Shown here in pieces: positions 34,528-45,102 of a DNA stretch of 45,241 nucleotides; position 1 is the stretch's first letter; each line of letters begins with the position of its first letter. The notes beneath the pieces were generated by a model, which was given only the letters and a program-made list of their open reading frames with translations, was not told the origin of the DNA and did no database searches. This stretch comes from Akkermansiaceae bacterium (GTDB taxonomy: Bacteria; Verrucomicrobiota; Verrucomicrobiia; Verrucomicrobiales; Akkermansiaceae): assembly GCA_015062055.1 (NCBI GenBank), contig SUVK01000017.1:1-45241 (forward strand), written 5' to 3'. Both the position numbers and the translations under genes were made by a program.

Positions 34528-35925
34528 ATGACATACGGTGTTATTGCCATCTTGCTTCTTATTCTCGCGGTTGTTTGGTATGTAGTAACCGGGCGCCCCG
34601 ACAAGCGAATTTCTGAGTTAGAAGCTGTGATATCCCAAGGTGAGGATGACCTCTTCTCCTCGCTATTGAAAAACTCCCCCAAAGTAGCAGAAAATGTAAG
34701 TGATGTTACTTTTTTGTTACTGAAAAGCATTATGGCCAACCGCGTCTCCATGGTGCAAGACTTGCTCGACTTGGGGCACCCTGTTGCAGAGATTCAGCTG
34801 TGTGCCGTCGACCATGGGGTAGATTTGCTCTCTGCTGCCATTGAAACGGCCGATGCTGATGTGCTGCGTATGTTGATGGCTGCCGGCATGAAAGAAACGT
34901 CAGATGTTACACCACCGGTACTTACTTGCTATGCCGCAGGTAAACCCGAACACCTCAAAATTTTGCAAATGTTTGAGGCAACGGAGCTTTCCTCTGCCCA
35001 AAAACAGGCAGGCCTCACCCCTTTGCATGTGGCTGCCCTCAGTTTTGCCGAATGCCCGGAGGTGATTCTTGCCATGATTCAACCGCTTTTGGAGTCCGGG
35101 GCAGATGTCAATGCCATGACGGCAGGCGGTAACACCCCCTTGGACATGGCCATGGATAAAACCCATGTGGGGGCGGGCGATGTTGATGCTTTGGTGAAGC
35201 TGCTATTGGCACATGGGGCCCGCCGTGGCCGCAGTTTGCGTGTGCCCGTACCTTGCTACACGGGGCGCGTTTTCTATGAAGGTACTACCCCGGTTGATTC
35301 GGACATTGAGCTGCCCTCAGGGGTGCAACTGGTGCCCCATGCCGAAGAGACTGCCGATTTAGCCGATGCTGATTTTCCGCAAGAGTTTACGGCCTCCGAT
35401 GCCGGTAAAGCGGCCTTGCGGGCGCACCGCTCTTATGTGAGCTTGTGTGTGCAGGGTAAGCCCGGCGAAGACCCGCTCGAGGTGGCGGGCAGGGGGCTTG
35501 GCGTGCTCACGGCCTTATCCAAGGCCACCGGTGTGGTGGGCGTGCAATTCGAAAAAACGCTTTTGGTGCCCTCTGAGTATGTGCTGGTAGATGAGGACGG
35601 CTCCTTTTCACCCCTTTTGTATACCGATTTGCGTATCGGGCGCACCTTGGATAAAATGATATTGGTGGATACAGCCGGGTTGGCTCGCTTCGGGTTGCCC
35701 GAGGTCGAGTTGATTGTTGCTGATAAAAATGTAAGGAAAGATCGCAACGCCATTTTAAGCGGGCTGTTGGCCGACCTGAGTGCCACAGTATTAGCCGGTT
35801 CGTCTGCGTGGGAGGCCGGGCACACGGCTTCTCTGCGCGGTATGTTCTGCCGTATCGGTTATGGCAAACATGCCATTACGGAAAACGAGGGCTTTGTCTT
35901 TTTGGTTGAAAAAACATGCCCCTAA
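34528..35925 (+). CDS. Membrane-anchored ankyrin-repeat protein
   Basis: This 465-residue protein has a single N-terminal membrane helix (VIAILLLILAVVWYVV), then ~200 residues of ankyrin-like repeats. The clearest are GLTPLHVAALSF, LLESGADVNAMTAGGNTPLD and LLLAHGARRG. The C-terminal ~200 residues are a separate acidic domain (ASDAGKAALRAHRSYVSL, VQFEKTLLVPSEYVL, GLARFGLPEVEL) that recalls DUF4261-like proteins, though I cannot confirm this. Its stop overlaps the convergent regulator gene by 4 bases. The start at 34528 follows the promoter. Partner and role are unknown. Confidence 0.8.
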   Translation: MTYGVIAILLLILAVVWYVVTGRPDKRISELEAVISQGEDDLFSSLLKNSPKVAENVSDVTFLLLKSIMANRVSMVQDLLDLGHPVAEIQLCAVDHGVDLLSAAIETADADVLRMLMAAGMKETSDVTPPVLTCYAAGKPEHLKILQMFEATELSSAQKQAGLTPLHVAALSFAECPEVILAMIQPLLESGADVNAMTAGGNTPLDMAMDKTHVGAGDVDALVKLLLAHGARRGRSLRVPVPCYTGRVFYEGTTPVDSDIELPSGVQLVPHAEETADLADADFPQEFTASDAGKAALRAHRSYVSLCVQGKPGEDPLEVAGRGLGVLTALSKATGVVGVQFEKTLLVPSEYVLVDEDGSFSPLLYTDLRIGRTLDKMILVDTAGLARFGLPEVELIVADKNVRKDRNAILSGLLADLSATVLAGSSAWEAGHTASLRGMFCRIGYGKHAITENEGFVFLVEKTCP

Positions 35926-36791
35926 AGGCGCACGGCATATTGCCGCATGGCACGCAGCAGCGCCTCGTCTGTGTGCTCGATAAACCGTATGGGGGGCATT
36001 TGCCCGCGCAGTTTGGTGCCGGCGTTGTAGAGTATGCGCTCCGTCAGGCGTGGGGGCCACTCCGCTATATGCAGGCTGATGCGCGTGGGCGATAAAATAC
36101 AGCTTATCATTTGTATAAGCCTGGCCACGGTCTCTTCTACCAAGCTGCGGTCGCTATGCGGTATATTGGCCCACTCTATCGGCAACGGCAGCAAGGATAG
36201 CGCCCCGCTCTCGGTCAATTTGCCGTTGCGATAAATGGCACAGCTCGCCTCTTGCCCCTCCGGCAGGTATAGCGAGGCTTCGCCCTCGTGCCGCTCGTTT
36301 AATACTGCTGCCGTGGACGGGTATTTTACGCGGCTGCCATAGCGTTTGTGCAGATGGGTTATCGTGCTCTTTTTGTCGGGGGCTCCCGCTGTGCATAGCG
36401 TTATGCTGCGCAGCGTGTGTCGGCGGGTCAGCGTATCGAGCCAGGCATCAAAACTATCGCTGTCTACATAGGCAAAGTTGCCTTGCATCTTGCACGTGGG
36501 GCAGCCCGTGCTGTCCAGTTCTTCCACCTCTCCTACCAAGATGTTGCCCTCGCGTGCCAACCGTATGAGGGCGTGGTAGGCTCCGTCGCTCCGCAGCCGG
36601 TATTGCCGGGCCCTGCGCCCCCCGCTCGATGCCGCTTCTCCCGCTGCTTTTACGACCCCCTCGCTGCATAATCCCGCTATGACTTGGTTGACCATCACCA
36701 AGCTCAGCCCCGTCGCCGCTGCCAGCTCCGGCCGCGTGGCGATTCCCCGCGCTTGTAATGCTTGCAATACCCTCTTCTCTGCTGTTGCCAT
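35922..36791 (-). CDS. ROK-like/winged-helix transcriptional regulator
   Basis: This 289-residue protein has an N-terminal winged helix (residues ~5-65: LQALQARGIATRPELAAATG, VNQVIAGLCSEGVVK). The ~220-residue rest is laid out like a ROK repressor, but no intact ROK zinc-binding signature or phosphate-binding loop is visible. A Cys pair (GCPTCKMQG) lies near residue 100. It could be a degenerate ROK sensor or a lineage-specific regulator. A promoter and an 11-bp direct repeat lie directly upstream (36801-36848), which suggests autoregulation. Confidence 0.65.
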   Translation of the reverse strand: MATAEKRVLQALQARGIATRPELAAATGLSLVMVNQVIAGLCSEGVVKAAGEAASSGGRRARQYRLRSDGAYHALIRLAREGNILVGEVEELDSTGCPTCKMQGNFAYVDSDSFDAWLDTLTRRHTLRSITLCTAGAPDKKSTITHLHKRYGSRVKYPSTAAVLNERHEGEASLYLPEGQEASCAIYRNGKLTESGALSLLPLPIEWANIPHSDRSLVEETVARLIQMISCILSPTRISLHIAEWPPRLTERILYNAGTKLRGQMPPIRFIEHTDEALLRAMRQYAVRL

Positions 36792-36800
36792 AGTTCAGAT

Positions 36801-36848
36801 TTAATAAAGTAACTTAATAAAGTATAGAGCGAATTTTACAGAAAGCAA
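36801..36848 (-). promoter_or_regulatory. Regulator promoter with 11-bp direct repeats (possible operator)
   Basis: TTAATAAAGTA occurs at 36801-36811 and again at 36814-36824, a 13-base period. On the minus strand the promoter is TTGCTT (36843-36848), 16 bases, TATACT (36821-36826), so the second repeat overlaps the -10 box. This placement fits a self-repressor operator. Confidence 0.45.
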
Positions 36849-36913
36849 GCCGAAAATGCAACTGTTTTAATTTAAGGTGGTAATGATATTGATTTTGGCG
36901 GTTAATGGGGTAA

Positions 36914-38611
<1,698 letters not shown>

Positions 38612-38618
38612 TAATAAG

Positions 38619-38680
38619 TTCAAAGTACAAGGTACAAAGTACAAAGTAGATTTTCGCTTTGCACTTTGTACTTTGCTTTT
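38619..38680 (+). terminator. pyrG terminator built from TACAAAG repeats
   Basis: CAAAGTACAAAGT (38635-38647) pairs perfectly with ACTTTGTACTTTG (38663-38675), followed by CTTTTT. The left arm lies in a run of 7-base repeats (TACAAAG-like) from 38619. Confidence 0.7.
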
Positions 38681-38698
38681 TAACCTCTGTCTCTTTCT

Positions 38699-40330
38699 AT
38701 GTGGGATTTTTTAGTCGTTGCGCTTTACTTTGCCGCTATTATCAGCATTGGCCTTTATGCCGGGCGTAAGCAGTCCAGTTTAGAGGACTACGCCCTCGGC
38801 GGGCGCAGCATGCCTTGGTGGGCTATTTTGGCCTCCATCATTGCGGCCGAAATCAGTGCTGCCACGTTCCTCGGCACCCCCGGCGAGGGCTTTGTGCTGC
38901 GTAACTTTGCTTATGCTCAACTCGGCATTGGTGCTGTGCTGGGGCGTATCATTGTGGGTAAGCTCTTTCTCAAGCCATATTACGACTACAAGGTTGTCTC
39001 TATCTACGAGTACCTGCAAAAGCGCTTCGGTATCTCGACTCGCCGATGGGCCAGTGTTACCTTTCTCATCAGCCGTGTGCTGGCCAGCGGCGTGCGCTTG
39101 TATTTTGCCGGTATTCTGTTGGTAATTGCCTATATGTTCATCGTGGGGCAAGACTCCGCCACGCCCATCGAGACCGTGCTTATTTACATAGGCGCCCTCA
39201 CCCTCATTACGGTGATGACGGCCATCTACACCACACTGGGGGGCCTTAAAGCCGTGGTGTGGACGGATGTTCTCCAAGCCTCCATTCTCATCGTTGCCGT
39301 GGCAACCACCATTCTGTTGCTCTTTTTCACCATCAAGGGCGATGCTTCTTTCAGTGAGGCGTGGAACACGATTGTCGCTACCGTGGGGGATACCGCCAAC
39401 AACCCTTGTGGTGAGAAGAATCTTCAACCCGGTAAGGTGTTCGATTTCGGTATTACCGGCGAGGGTTTTGTGGCCGACGTTCGCTACATACTCAGTAGTG
39501 AATATACGCTCTGGACCGCCTTTTTGGGTGCTACTTTCTTGGCTATGGCCACCCATGGTACCGACCAAGATATGGTGCAGCGTATGCTGGCTGCCAAAGA
39601 CCGCAAAACCGGTACGCGCGCCGTCATTATCTCCGGTTTGGTCGATATACCCGTGGTGCTCATTTTCTTGGTGTGCGGCATGCTTGTGTTTGTTTACTAC
39701 ACCAAGGTGGGTATGGAGCTTCCGGTAAACGCAAAAGGCGAGATTGAGCAGATGAAGGTGTTCCCCTATTTCATTATTCACCACCTGCCGGTGGGTATAA
39801 GGGGCTTGTTGGTGGCAGCGCTGCTCGCCACGGCTATGGGGTCTCTCTCTACTGCTCTTAATGCTCTTGCCACCACCGCAACCCGTGATTGGTACCGGGA
39901 TGTCTTTAACCCCAAGGCTACGGAGCTGCAACTGCTGCGCGCCGTTCGTTGGCTTACCGTAGCGTTTGCAGCCTTGCTTATCGCGGTCGGCGCAGTATCC
40001 GCCTGGTATGTGGTCATGAACCCGAACGCCCGTATTCTGCCTATTGCATTGGGCATTTTCGGCTACACCTATGGCTCGCTGCTCGGCGTGTTCCTGTTGG
40101 GTATGCTTACGCGTACTCGCGGTAACGACCTCGGCAATATCATTGCCATGATTGCCGGCTTTGTGGCCATCATCACCCTCGAAATCCTCGGTAGTTACGA
40201 GTTGATTGTTAAAATTGCCTTCCCCTGGCGTGTTACTATCGGTACGCTGGTTACTTTTGCAGTGGGCTGCTGTTTCCGTACCCCGCAGGGATGTATTGAT
40301 AATCGAAACAAGCACGAGGAATCGCTTTGA
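38699..40330 (+). CDS. Sodium:solute symporter (SSS family)
   Basis: This 543-residue inner-membrane transporter has about thirteen hydrophobic segments. Family marks are LYAGRKQSSLEDYALGGRSM near the start, the helix-unwinding AAEISAATFLG, TTLGGLKAVVWTDVLQ near residue 180 and ATAMGSLSTALNALAT near 380, where Na2-site residues lie. The substrate (sugar, sialic acid, amino acid or vitamin) cannot be read from sequence; the SLEDYALGGRSMPWW type is common in sugar or sialic acid transporters. It lies 87 bases after pyrG, behind the terminator-like hairpin. A terminator follows at 40362. Confidence 0.9.
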   Translation: MWDFLVVALYFAAIISIGLYAGRKQSSLEDYALGGRSMPWWAILASIIAAEISAATFLGTPGEGFVLRNFAYAQLGIGAVLGRIIVGKLFLKPYYDYKVVSIYEYLQKRFGISTRRWASVTFLISRVLASGVRLYFAGILLVIAYMFIVGQDSATPIETVLIYIGALTLITVMTAIYTTLGGLKAVVWTDVLQASILIVAVATTILLLFFTIKGDASFSEAWNTIVATVGDTANNPCGEKNLQPGKVFDFGITGEGFVADVRYILSSEYTLWTAFLGATFLAMATHGTDQDMVQRMLAAKDRKTGTRAVIISGLVDIPVVLIFLVCGMLVFVYYTKVGMELPVNAKGEIEQMKVFPYFIIHHLPVGIRGLLVAALLATAMGSLSTALNALATTATRDWYRDVFNPKATELQLLRAVRWLTVAFAALLIAVGAVSAWYVVMNPNARILPIALGIFGYTYGSLLGVFLLGMLTRTRGNDLGNIIAMIAGFVAIITLEILGSYELIVKIAFPWRVTIGTLVTFAVGCCFRTPQGCIDNRNKHEESL

Positions 40331-40361
40331 GCCTCCGGTTGTTTATCTGAATCATAGAAAA

Positions 40362-40399
40362 GGCCGCCACCGATGAATTCGTGGCGGCTGTATTTTTCT
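40362..40399 (+). terminator. Terminator after the symporter
   Basis: GCCGCCAC (40363-40370) pairs with GTGGCGGC (40381-40388), followed by TGTATTTTTC. The ~210 bases from here to the yidC terminator hold no gene I can support. Confidence 0.8.
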
Positions 40400-40613
40400 C
40401 CCGGGCTTGAGCCTTGGCATGACGCTTCTTCCTGAGTCGAGAGGCTGCAACTTCTGCCGCAAATCCGCCGTTGATGATGCTCCGGTAAAGTGTTGCGCAA
40501 AATTGCCGAGCCGTTGATGATGGCCGGGAATGCATCATACGTGTATACTAAAACCCCGCATTATGCCGCCCTTCAATCGGGACTTTGATTTCGGCGGGAT
40601 ACTTTCCCTACAT

Positions 40614-40643
40614 AAAAAACGCGCCCGGTGAGGGGCGCGTTTG
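40614..40643 (-). terminator. Terminator of the yidC transcript
   Basis: On the minus strand AAACGCGCCC pairs with GGGCGCGTTT around a short loop (40617-40642) and runs into TTTTTT. Confidence 0.82.
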
Positions 40644-40673
40644 TGGGGAAGAGTAGGGAGGGGGAAGAAGGTA

Positions 40674-42719
40674 TTATTTCTTCTTCTTGGTAACATTGCG
40701 CATGTTACCGCGTTTTTGGGCTTCGAGCTGTTTTTGCTGTTCTTCAGCCATGCGTTGAATCTTGGCGAAGAAGCCCTCTTTCTTGTTCTTGTTAGCAGTT
40801 TTTGCATCGGCTGCGACTTGCTCAAGCGTGGGCTGGGGCAGGCGGCGAATGATGAGGGTCTGGATGATGGAGATGATGTTGGTGGTGGTCCAGTACAAGG
40901 CCAATGCGCTGGGGTAGGTGTAACAGAAGAGGAAGAAGAGCACGGGCATCCACTTCATAATCTTCTGTTGCATGGGGTCGCCCGCAGAGGGGCTCATCTT
41001 CATCATGATAATCATGGAAGCTGCCATGATAAAGGGCAATATGTTGAGCGGCAAGCCGAGGATGTGGCACACGGTATCGGGCTGGGAGAGGTCGGTCACC
41101 CAGAACAGGAAGTGCGCACCACGCAGCTCGGCTGCGGTTTGCAATACATAGAAGAATGCAAAGAAAATGGGGATTTGCAGCAGCATGGGCAAGCAACCAC
41201 CCAAGGGCGAGATGTTGTACTTGCGGTACAGCGCCATCATCTCCATGCTGGCGCGCTGGCGGTCGTCGCCACAGCGTTGCTTAATCTCCTGCATCATGGG
41301 CTGCAGCAGGCTCATGCGCTTCATGCTCATGTAGCTCTTGCGGTACAGCGGCCAGATGAGCAGGCGAATCACGAAAGTCATGACGATGATAGCCACGCCC
41401 CAGTTGCCGAACCACCCGGAGAAGGTGTTGATCATCCAGTTCATGGGGTAGCTGATGAGGTACACCCAGCCGTAGTCCATGATGTCGTCAATCATGCGGA
41501 ACTCTTGCGTCATGTCGGCAAGCAAGAGGTTGTACTTGGGGCCGGTAAAGGTCTCGTATGCAAAGCTCTGGCCGGCGCCGGGGGCTAAATTGGTGGCGGG
41601 CATGCCGAAGCCCATGACCAAACCTTTTACGGAGCTGTCGGCGCCGGGCAGTTTGTAGTCTGCAGGGGCTGTGTAGATGGCGTTACCGGAGGCTGTACCG
41701 CTGTTGCGTGCAGGCTGAATGATGGTGGCGTAGTACTGGTTCATGAGACCGGCCCACTCCAACTTGTCGAATTCGCTGTCGTATATGCGCTTCTTATCGC
41801 TGCCGAACCAGGAGCTGAATGCCCCGGTGCCTTCGTTTTCGAAGTCGCCTTCATCTAAGGTGATGTAGTAGGTGTATGCAGAGCTCTCGTTGTCGTTAAC
41901 CGGGTATACGCTGCCGCCGTAGAACCCCCAGTTGCTGAGTACCAGATTATTGGTGCCGGTGTTTTGGAGGTTGATATCGACTCGCAATGCATAGGCGTTA
42001 CCCTCAAGGGTTTCGGAGCCTTGCTGCAGGGGCAGCACGCTGTAGGTTTTGGTGACGTTGAAGGTGCAGCCGTTGTAGTTGATGCCTTCTGCGGCTATTG
42101 TGACGGAGGTATCGGTGCCGGTGCCCACCTTGTGGTAGAGGGAGTTATCGAAAATCGGATCATTATCATCGCTCAAGTTGAACATTAGCGTGCCGATACC
42201 GAAGTGCTGTTTCCCCTCGGGGGTAAGCCCGTTGATGTGCACATCGCCGAGCTCCTCGGGCTTATTGCTGTCTACCTTTTGCCCTACCATTTGGGCCTTC
42301 ATAACACCACCGCCTATGTTTTGGATGGTGAATCTGGCAATTACGTTGCCCTGAGAGTCTCTCGATACAAGCTCGTGCAGGGGGGCTATTGTCGGTTGCT
42401 GCGGGGTTGCTGCCGGGGCCGGTTGTTCCGGGGCTTTTTCGGCTGCAGGTGTGGCAGGCTGCTCGGGGGTAGTGGCGGCTGCGTTATCTGTTTGAGCCGG
42501 TGCGGTGGTGGGCTGCTGCTCGGGGGCAGGGGCGTTTGTCTTATCCGTTTGAGCCGGTGTGGCAGACTGCTCGGGGGCCGGCAGTGTTTGAGTTAATGCC
42601 GGCTGCGATTGGGGTACGGCCGGGGCCGCTTGTGCTTCTTGCGGGGTGCTATTGTACCACCAGTGAAGCCCCAAAAGGGCAACGCAAGAGCTGACAACGA
42701 TGACTGATGTTTTATCCAT
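40674..42719 (-). CDS. yidC: Membrane protein insertase YidC
   Basis: This 681-residue protein inserts membrane proteins with or without SecYEG. It has one N-terminal membrane helix (SVIVVSSCVALLGLHWW). A ~85-residue Pro/Ala/Gln/Thr-rich linker follows, then the periplasmic P1 beta domain (~110-390). The conserved five-helix core (~410-650) includes the coiled-coil loop LLQPMMQEIKQRCGDDRQRA and GGCLPMLLQIPIFFAFF. The tail ends KKKK. The linker is longer than usual and contains a DNA repeat (42484-42559). It is followed upstream in the same transcript by yidD, 12 bases away. Confidence 0.96.
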   Translation of the reverse strand: MDKTSVIVVSSCVALLGLHWWYNSTPQEAQAAPAVPQSQPALTQTLPAPEQSATPAQTDKTNAPAPEQQPTTAPAQTDNAAATTPEQPATPAAEKAPEQPAPAATPQQPTIAPLHELVSRDSQGNVIARFTIQNIGGGVMKAQMVGQKVDSNKPEELGDVHINGLTPEGKQHFGIGTLMFNLSDDNDPIFDNSLYHKVGTGTDTSVTIAAEGINYNGCTFNVTKTYSVLPLQQGSETLEGNAYALRVDINLQNTGTNNLVLSNWGFYGGSVYPVNDNESSAYTYYITLDEGDFENEGTGAFSSWFGSDKKRIYDSEFDKLEWAGLMNQYYATIIQPARNSGTASGNAIYTAPADYKLPGADSSVKGLVMGFGMPATNLAPGAGQSFAYETFTGPKYNLLLADMTQEFRMIDDIMDYGWVYLISYPMNWMINTFSGWFGNWGVAIIVMTFVIRLLIWPLYRKSYMSMKRMSLLQPMMQEIKQRCGDDRQRASMEMMALYRKYNISPLGGCLPMLLQIPIFFAFFYVLQTAAELRGAHFLFWVTDLSQPDTVCHILGLPLNILPFIMAASMIIMMKMSPSAGDPMQQKIMKWMPVLFFLFCYTYPSALALYWTTTNIISIIQTLIIRRLPQPTLEQVAADAKTANKNKKEGFFAKIQRMAEEQQKQLEAQKRGNMRNVTKKKK
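42484..42559. repeat. Imperfect 57-base direct repeat in the yidC linker
   Basis: TTATC[T/C]GTTTGAGCCGGTG occurs at 42484-42502 and 42541-42559. It is in frame (19 codons) and encodes the repeated APAQTD/TPAQTD segments. Confidence 0.6.
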
Positions 42720-42731
42720 AAAATTGAACTT

Positions 42732-42989
42732 TTATCGAGAGGGTTCTTGGTCTTTGCGAGGGGGTACGGGGTCGTGTCCGCAGCCTCCCCACGGGTTGCA
42801 ACGTAAAATCCTTTTGATGCCCAAGTAGCTTCCTTTGAAGGCTCCGTGTGTTTGGACGGCTTCTATAAAATAAGTGGAGCACGAGGGCGTAAATCGGCAC
42901 CCTGAGTTGGGGCCACAAATAGCATGAAGCGGTTTGCTCAGAAACCGCTTGTAAAATCGGACAGGGGCTATGACGATGCGCTTCAGCAT
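42732..42989 (-). CDS. yidD: Membrane protein insertion efficiency factor YidD
   Basis: This 85-residue cytoplasmic-face protein aids YidC-dependent insertion. It has the family core [21 protein letters not shown] and the cysteine/proline motif [14 protein letters not shown]. It overlaps rnpA by 7 bases and precedes yidC, in the classic order rpmH-rnpA-yidD-yidC. Confidence 0.96.
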   Translation of the reverse strand: MLKRIVIAPVRFYKRFLSKPLHAICGPNSGCRFTPSCSTYFIEAVQTHGAFKGSYLGIKRILRCNPWGGCGHDPVPPRKDQEPSR

Positions 42990-43342
42990 GCCTTGTTCTG
43001 CTTGCTCTTGCGTGCCAAGAGTTTCAGAAAATCCTTTTCTAAGCCTGCATAATCGGTCATGGCTGCACGGTTGCGTACCACTACGACCACGTATTGCCCG
43101 CGGGCTAACGGTTCGCCATGTGCGCGCAATATCTCGCGTACGCGACGCCGCAGCGTGTTGCGTATCACGGCATGCCCGATTCTCTTGGTGGTGATGATGC
43201 CGAAGCGTGACGGCGCTTCGACACCTTCTTTCAGCGAGGCTGTGCTCAGAATAAGGAAACGCCCTGCTTCAGAGCTGCCCTCGTTGCGCACCATGGCGAA
43301 CTCTGAGGCCCGTTTCATGGTTTGGCTACGCTTGAGCTGCAT
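42983..43342 (-). CDS. rnpA: Ribonuclease P protein component
   Basis: This 119-residue protein cofactor helps the RNase P RNA mature tRNA 5' ends. The RNA-binding motif reads [20 protein letters not shown] near residue 55, with the conserved RNR-type core. The N-terminus [16 protein letters not shown] supports the start at 43342 rather than Met9. It lies 79 bases downstream of rpmH. Confidence 0.95.
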   Translation of the reverse strand: MQLKRSQTMKRASEFAMVRNEGSSEAGRFLILSTASLKEGVEAPSRFGIITTKRIGHAVIRNTLRRRVREILRAHGEPLARGQYVVVVVRNRAAMTDYAGLEKDFLKLLARKSKQNKAC

Positions 43343-43421
43343 CTTACAACAGGACGTTGCGTGCTCCCGGGTCTGTGTGTGCCGTTTGCGTTATGCCACG
43401 GCTCACCCTACCCGCTGTAAA

Positions 43422-43607
43422 TTAAACACCGTGCTGAATGGTGTGGCGCTTGTAGTGAATCTCCACACCCTTGGGCAGAAGACGCTTGCGACCCTTGGCG
43501 CGACGACGGGCGAGGATGGCTCGGCCATTCTTGGTAGCCATGCGGGCGCGGAAACCGAACTGGCGCTTGCGGCAGCGCTTGGAAGGCTGGTATGTTCTCT
43601 TGCTCAT
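43422..43607 (-). CDS. rpmH: Ribosomal protein bL34 with C-terminal extension
   Basis: This 61-residue large-subunit protein begins [20 protein letters not shown] and contains [21 protein letters not shown]. Most bL34 proteins end near residue 44-46. Here [17 protein letters not shown] continues, adding some 16 residues with three histidines. It heads the rpmH-rnpA-yidD-yidC transcript behind a strong promoter. Confidence 0.96.
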   Translation of the reverse strand: MSKRTYQPSKRCRKRQFGFRARMATKNGRAILARRRAKGRKRLLPKGVEIHYKRHTIQHGV

Positions 43608-43670
43608 AATCTGATTTCTATGTTTTCGTTAAAAAGTTTCTCTGTTCCGCTCTCGCGGTCGGGGCGAGAT

Positions 43671-43698
43671 ATGATACTCTATTTTGAGCACATGTCAA
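43671..43698 (-). promoter_or_regulatory. rpmH promoter
   Basis: On the minus strand a perfect TTGACA (43693-43698), a 16-base spacer and TATCAT (43671-43676). This one has a conventional leader of about 55 bases before the rpmH ATG. Confidence 0.75.
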
Positions 43699-43745
43699 GC
43701 CCGTTTCTTCTTTTTTGGTAAATTTCTTCCGAAAATACCTTTTTA

Positions 43746-45062
43746 TCAGGCATCTGCCACCATAAATTTGAGCTCGGCCTCGCAGGTTACGTCACCATTG
43801 ACCAAGCAACGTGCGTTGCAAACACCAATGGCTCCGCGCATCTTCGTAAGCTCGGTCTCGATGATGAGTACATCGCCCGGTACCACCGGCTTGCGCCATT
43901 TTACCTTGTCGCAGCTCATGAAGTAGCCGATCTTGCCTTGGTTCTCGGGCATGCGCAGCATGAGAATGGAACCCACTTGGGCCATGGCCTCCAGCTGCAA
44001 TACGCCGGGCATTACCGGCTTGCCGGGGAAGTGGCCCTGGAAGAAGAGCTCGTTCATGGTCAGGTTCTTCTGGCCCACGCATTTGTTGTCTCCCTCGAAT
44101 CCGAGTATGCGGTCTACCAGCATGAAGGGGTAGCGGTGCGGCAGCAACTTGAGTACCTCGCAGGTGTCAAGTACGGTGTCGCCGGAGGGGAATACGAAGG
44201 GCTTGGGCTTCATGGCCTCCATGCTGTCGTACTTCTTCTGCAGGGTGGCTGCCATCTGGGTGTTGATGCCATGACCCGGCATGACTGCAATCACATGCCC
44301 CAGTATGCGGTGCCCGTTGAGTATGAGGTCGCCAATCATATCCATGGCTTTGTGGCGGGCGCATTCGTTGTGGAATCGCAGCCCACCGGCGCAAATATAT
44401 TGGTCCCCCTTAATCACGATGGCGTTGTCAAGCGTGCCGCCTTGTATCAAACCTTTGTCCAACAGCGGTTGCACGTCTTCGTAGAAACAGAAGGTGCGAG
44501 AGGTGGAAAGCTCTTTCTCGTATGACTCGGGGGTAACCTCGGTGCTGAAGTACTGAGTGACTCGACCCTCGGGCCCTACGGCGGTTACAGATACGCGGAA
44601 CTTTTTGTCGGGCATGATGATGATGCGACTGCCGTTCTTGTTCTCTACCTGAACCGGCTCACGAATCTCCCAAACTTGGCAGGGTACGTCTTGCTCTACG
44701 ATGCCGGCTTGCTTAATGAGGTTGACATAGGGGGCGGCGGAGCCGTCGCCGATGGGCGGCTCGTTGGAGTCCATCTCGATGATGGCATTGTCTACCCCCA
44801 TGCCGGTGAGGGCAGAGAGAATGTGCTCTACCGTGTGTACCTTTACAGAGCCTACTGCCAAGGTTGTGGCGCGTTCCACCGTCTGCACATTGGCGGCAGA
44901 GGCGTCGATGAACGGTTTGTCGGGCAGGTCGATACGACGGAACTTGAAGCCGGTATTCGGTTCTGCCGGCTTGATGGTCAGTCTGACGGGTAAGCCCGTG
45001 TGGAGGGAAGTGCCTTCAATCGAGGCACACTTGTTGAGCGTTCTCTGCATCTGAATAGCCAT
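43746..45062 (-). CDS. LpxC-FabZ fusion (lipid A deacetylase/3-hydroxyacyl-ACP dehydratase)
   Basis: This 438-residue bifunctional enzyme links the committed step of lipid A synthesis with fatty-acid elongation. The LpxC half (~1-285) has the zinc ligands HTVEHILSAL and HKAMDMIGDL. The FabZ half (~295-438) has the active-site strand FQGHFPGKPVMPGVLQLEAM. Such fusions are known in Bacteroidota, Chlamydiota relatives and Verrucomicrobiota. ATG 45062 (MAIQMQRTLNK) fits LpxC N-termini and the promoter; the in-frame extension to 45179 does not. Met5 is an alternative. Confidence 0.95.
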   Translation of the reverse strand: MAIQMQRTLNKCASIEGTSLHTGLPVRLTIKPAEPNTGFKFRRIDLPDKPFIDASAANVQTVERATTLAVGSVKVHTVEHILSALTGMGVDNAIIEMDSNEPPIGDGSAAPYVNLIKQAGIVEQDVPCQVWEIREPVQVENKNGSRIIIMPDKKFRVSVTAVGPEGRVTQYFSTEVTPESYEKELSTSRTFCFYEDVQPLLDKGLIQGGTLDNAIVIKGDQYICAGGLRFHNECARHKAMDMIGDLILNGHRILGHVIAVMPGHGINTQMAATLQKKYDSMEAMKPKPFVFPSGDTVLDTCEVLKLLPHRYPFMLVDRILGFEGDNKCVGQKNLTMNELFFQGHFPGKPVMPGVLQLEAMAQVGSILMLRMPENQGKIGYFMSCDKVKWRKPVVPGDVLIIETELTKMRGAIGVCNARCLVNGDVTCEAELKFMVADA

Positions 45063-45073
45063 AATACGGTTGT

Positions 45074-45102
45074 ATTCTACACCATGCTCTTCGTTTTGTG
45101 AA
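45074..45102 (-). promoter_or_regulatory. lpxC-fabZ promoter, near-leaderless spacing
   Basis: On the minus strand TTCACA (45097-45102), a 17-base spacer and TAGAAT (45074-45079), eleven bases before ATG 45062. Confidence 0.5.

Noticed and set aside
34528..35925. Ankyrin gene next to fmt as a split version of the formyltransferase-ankyrin fusion at 27049-28245
   Set aside because: The ankyrin protein has its own promoter, a membrane helix and an unrelated C-terminal domain, so the proximity is probably coincidence.
38619..38647. TACAAAG repeats as a CRISPR-like array
   Set aside because: Units are only 7 bases and contiguous, without spacers; they form part of a terminator.
38780..40315. 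511-codon open frame opposite the symporter
   Set aside because: His/Gly/Asn-rich shadow of a membrane protein gene; the plus strand has clear SSS motifs.
40251..40538. 95-codon minus-strand open frame after the symporter
   Set aside because: It runs through the symporter terminator and into the symporter gene; the basic, Ala-rich composition looks like chance.
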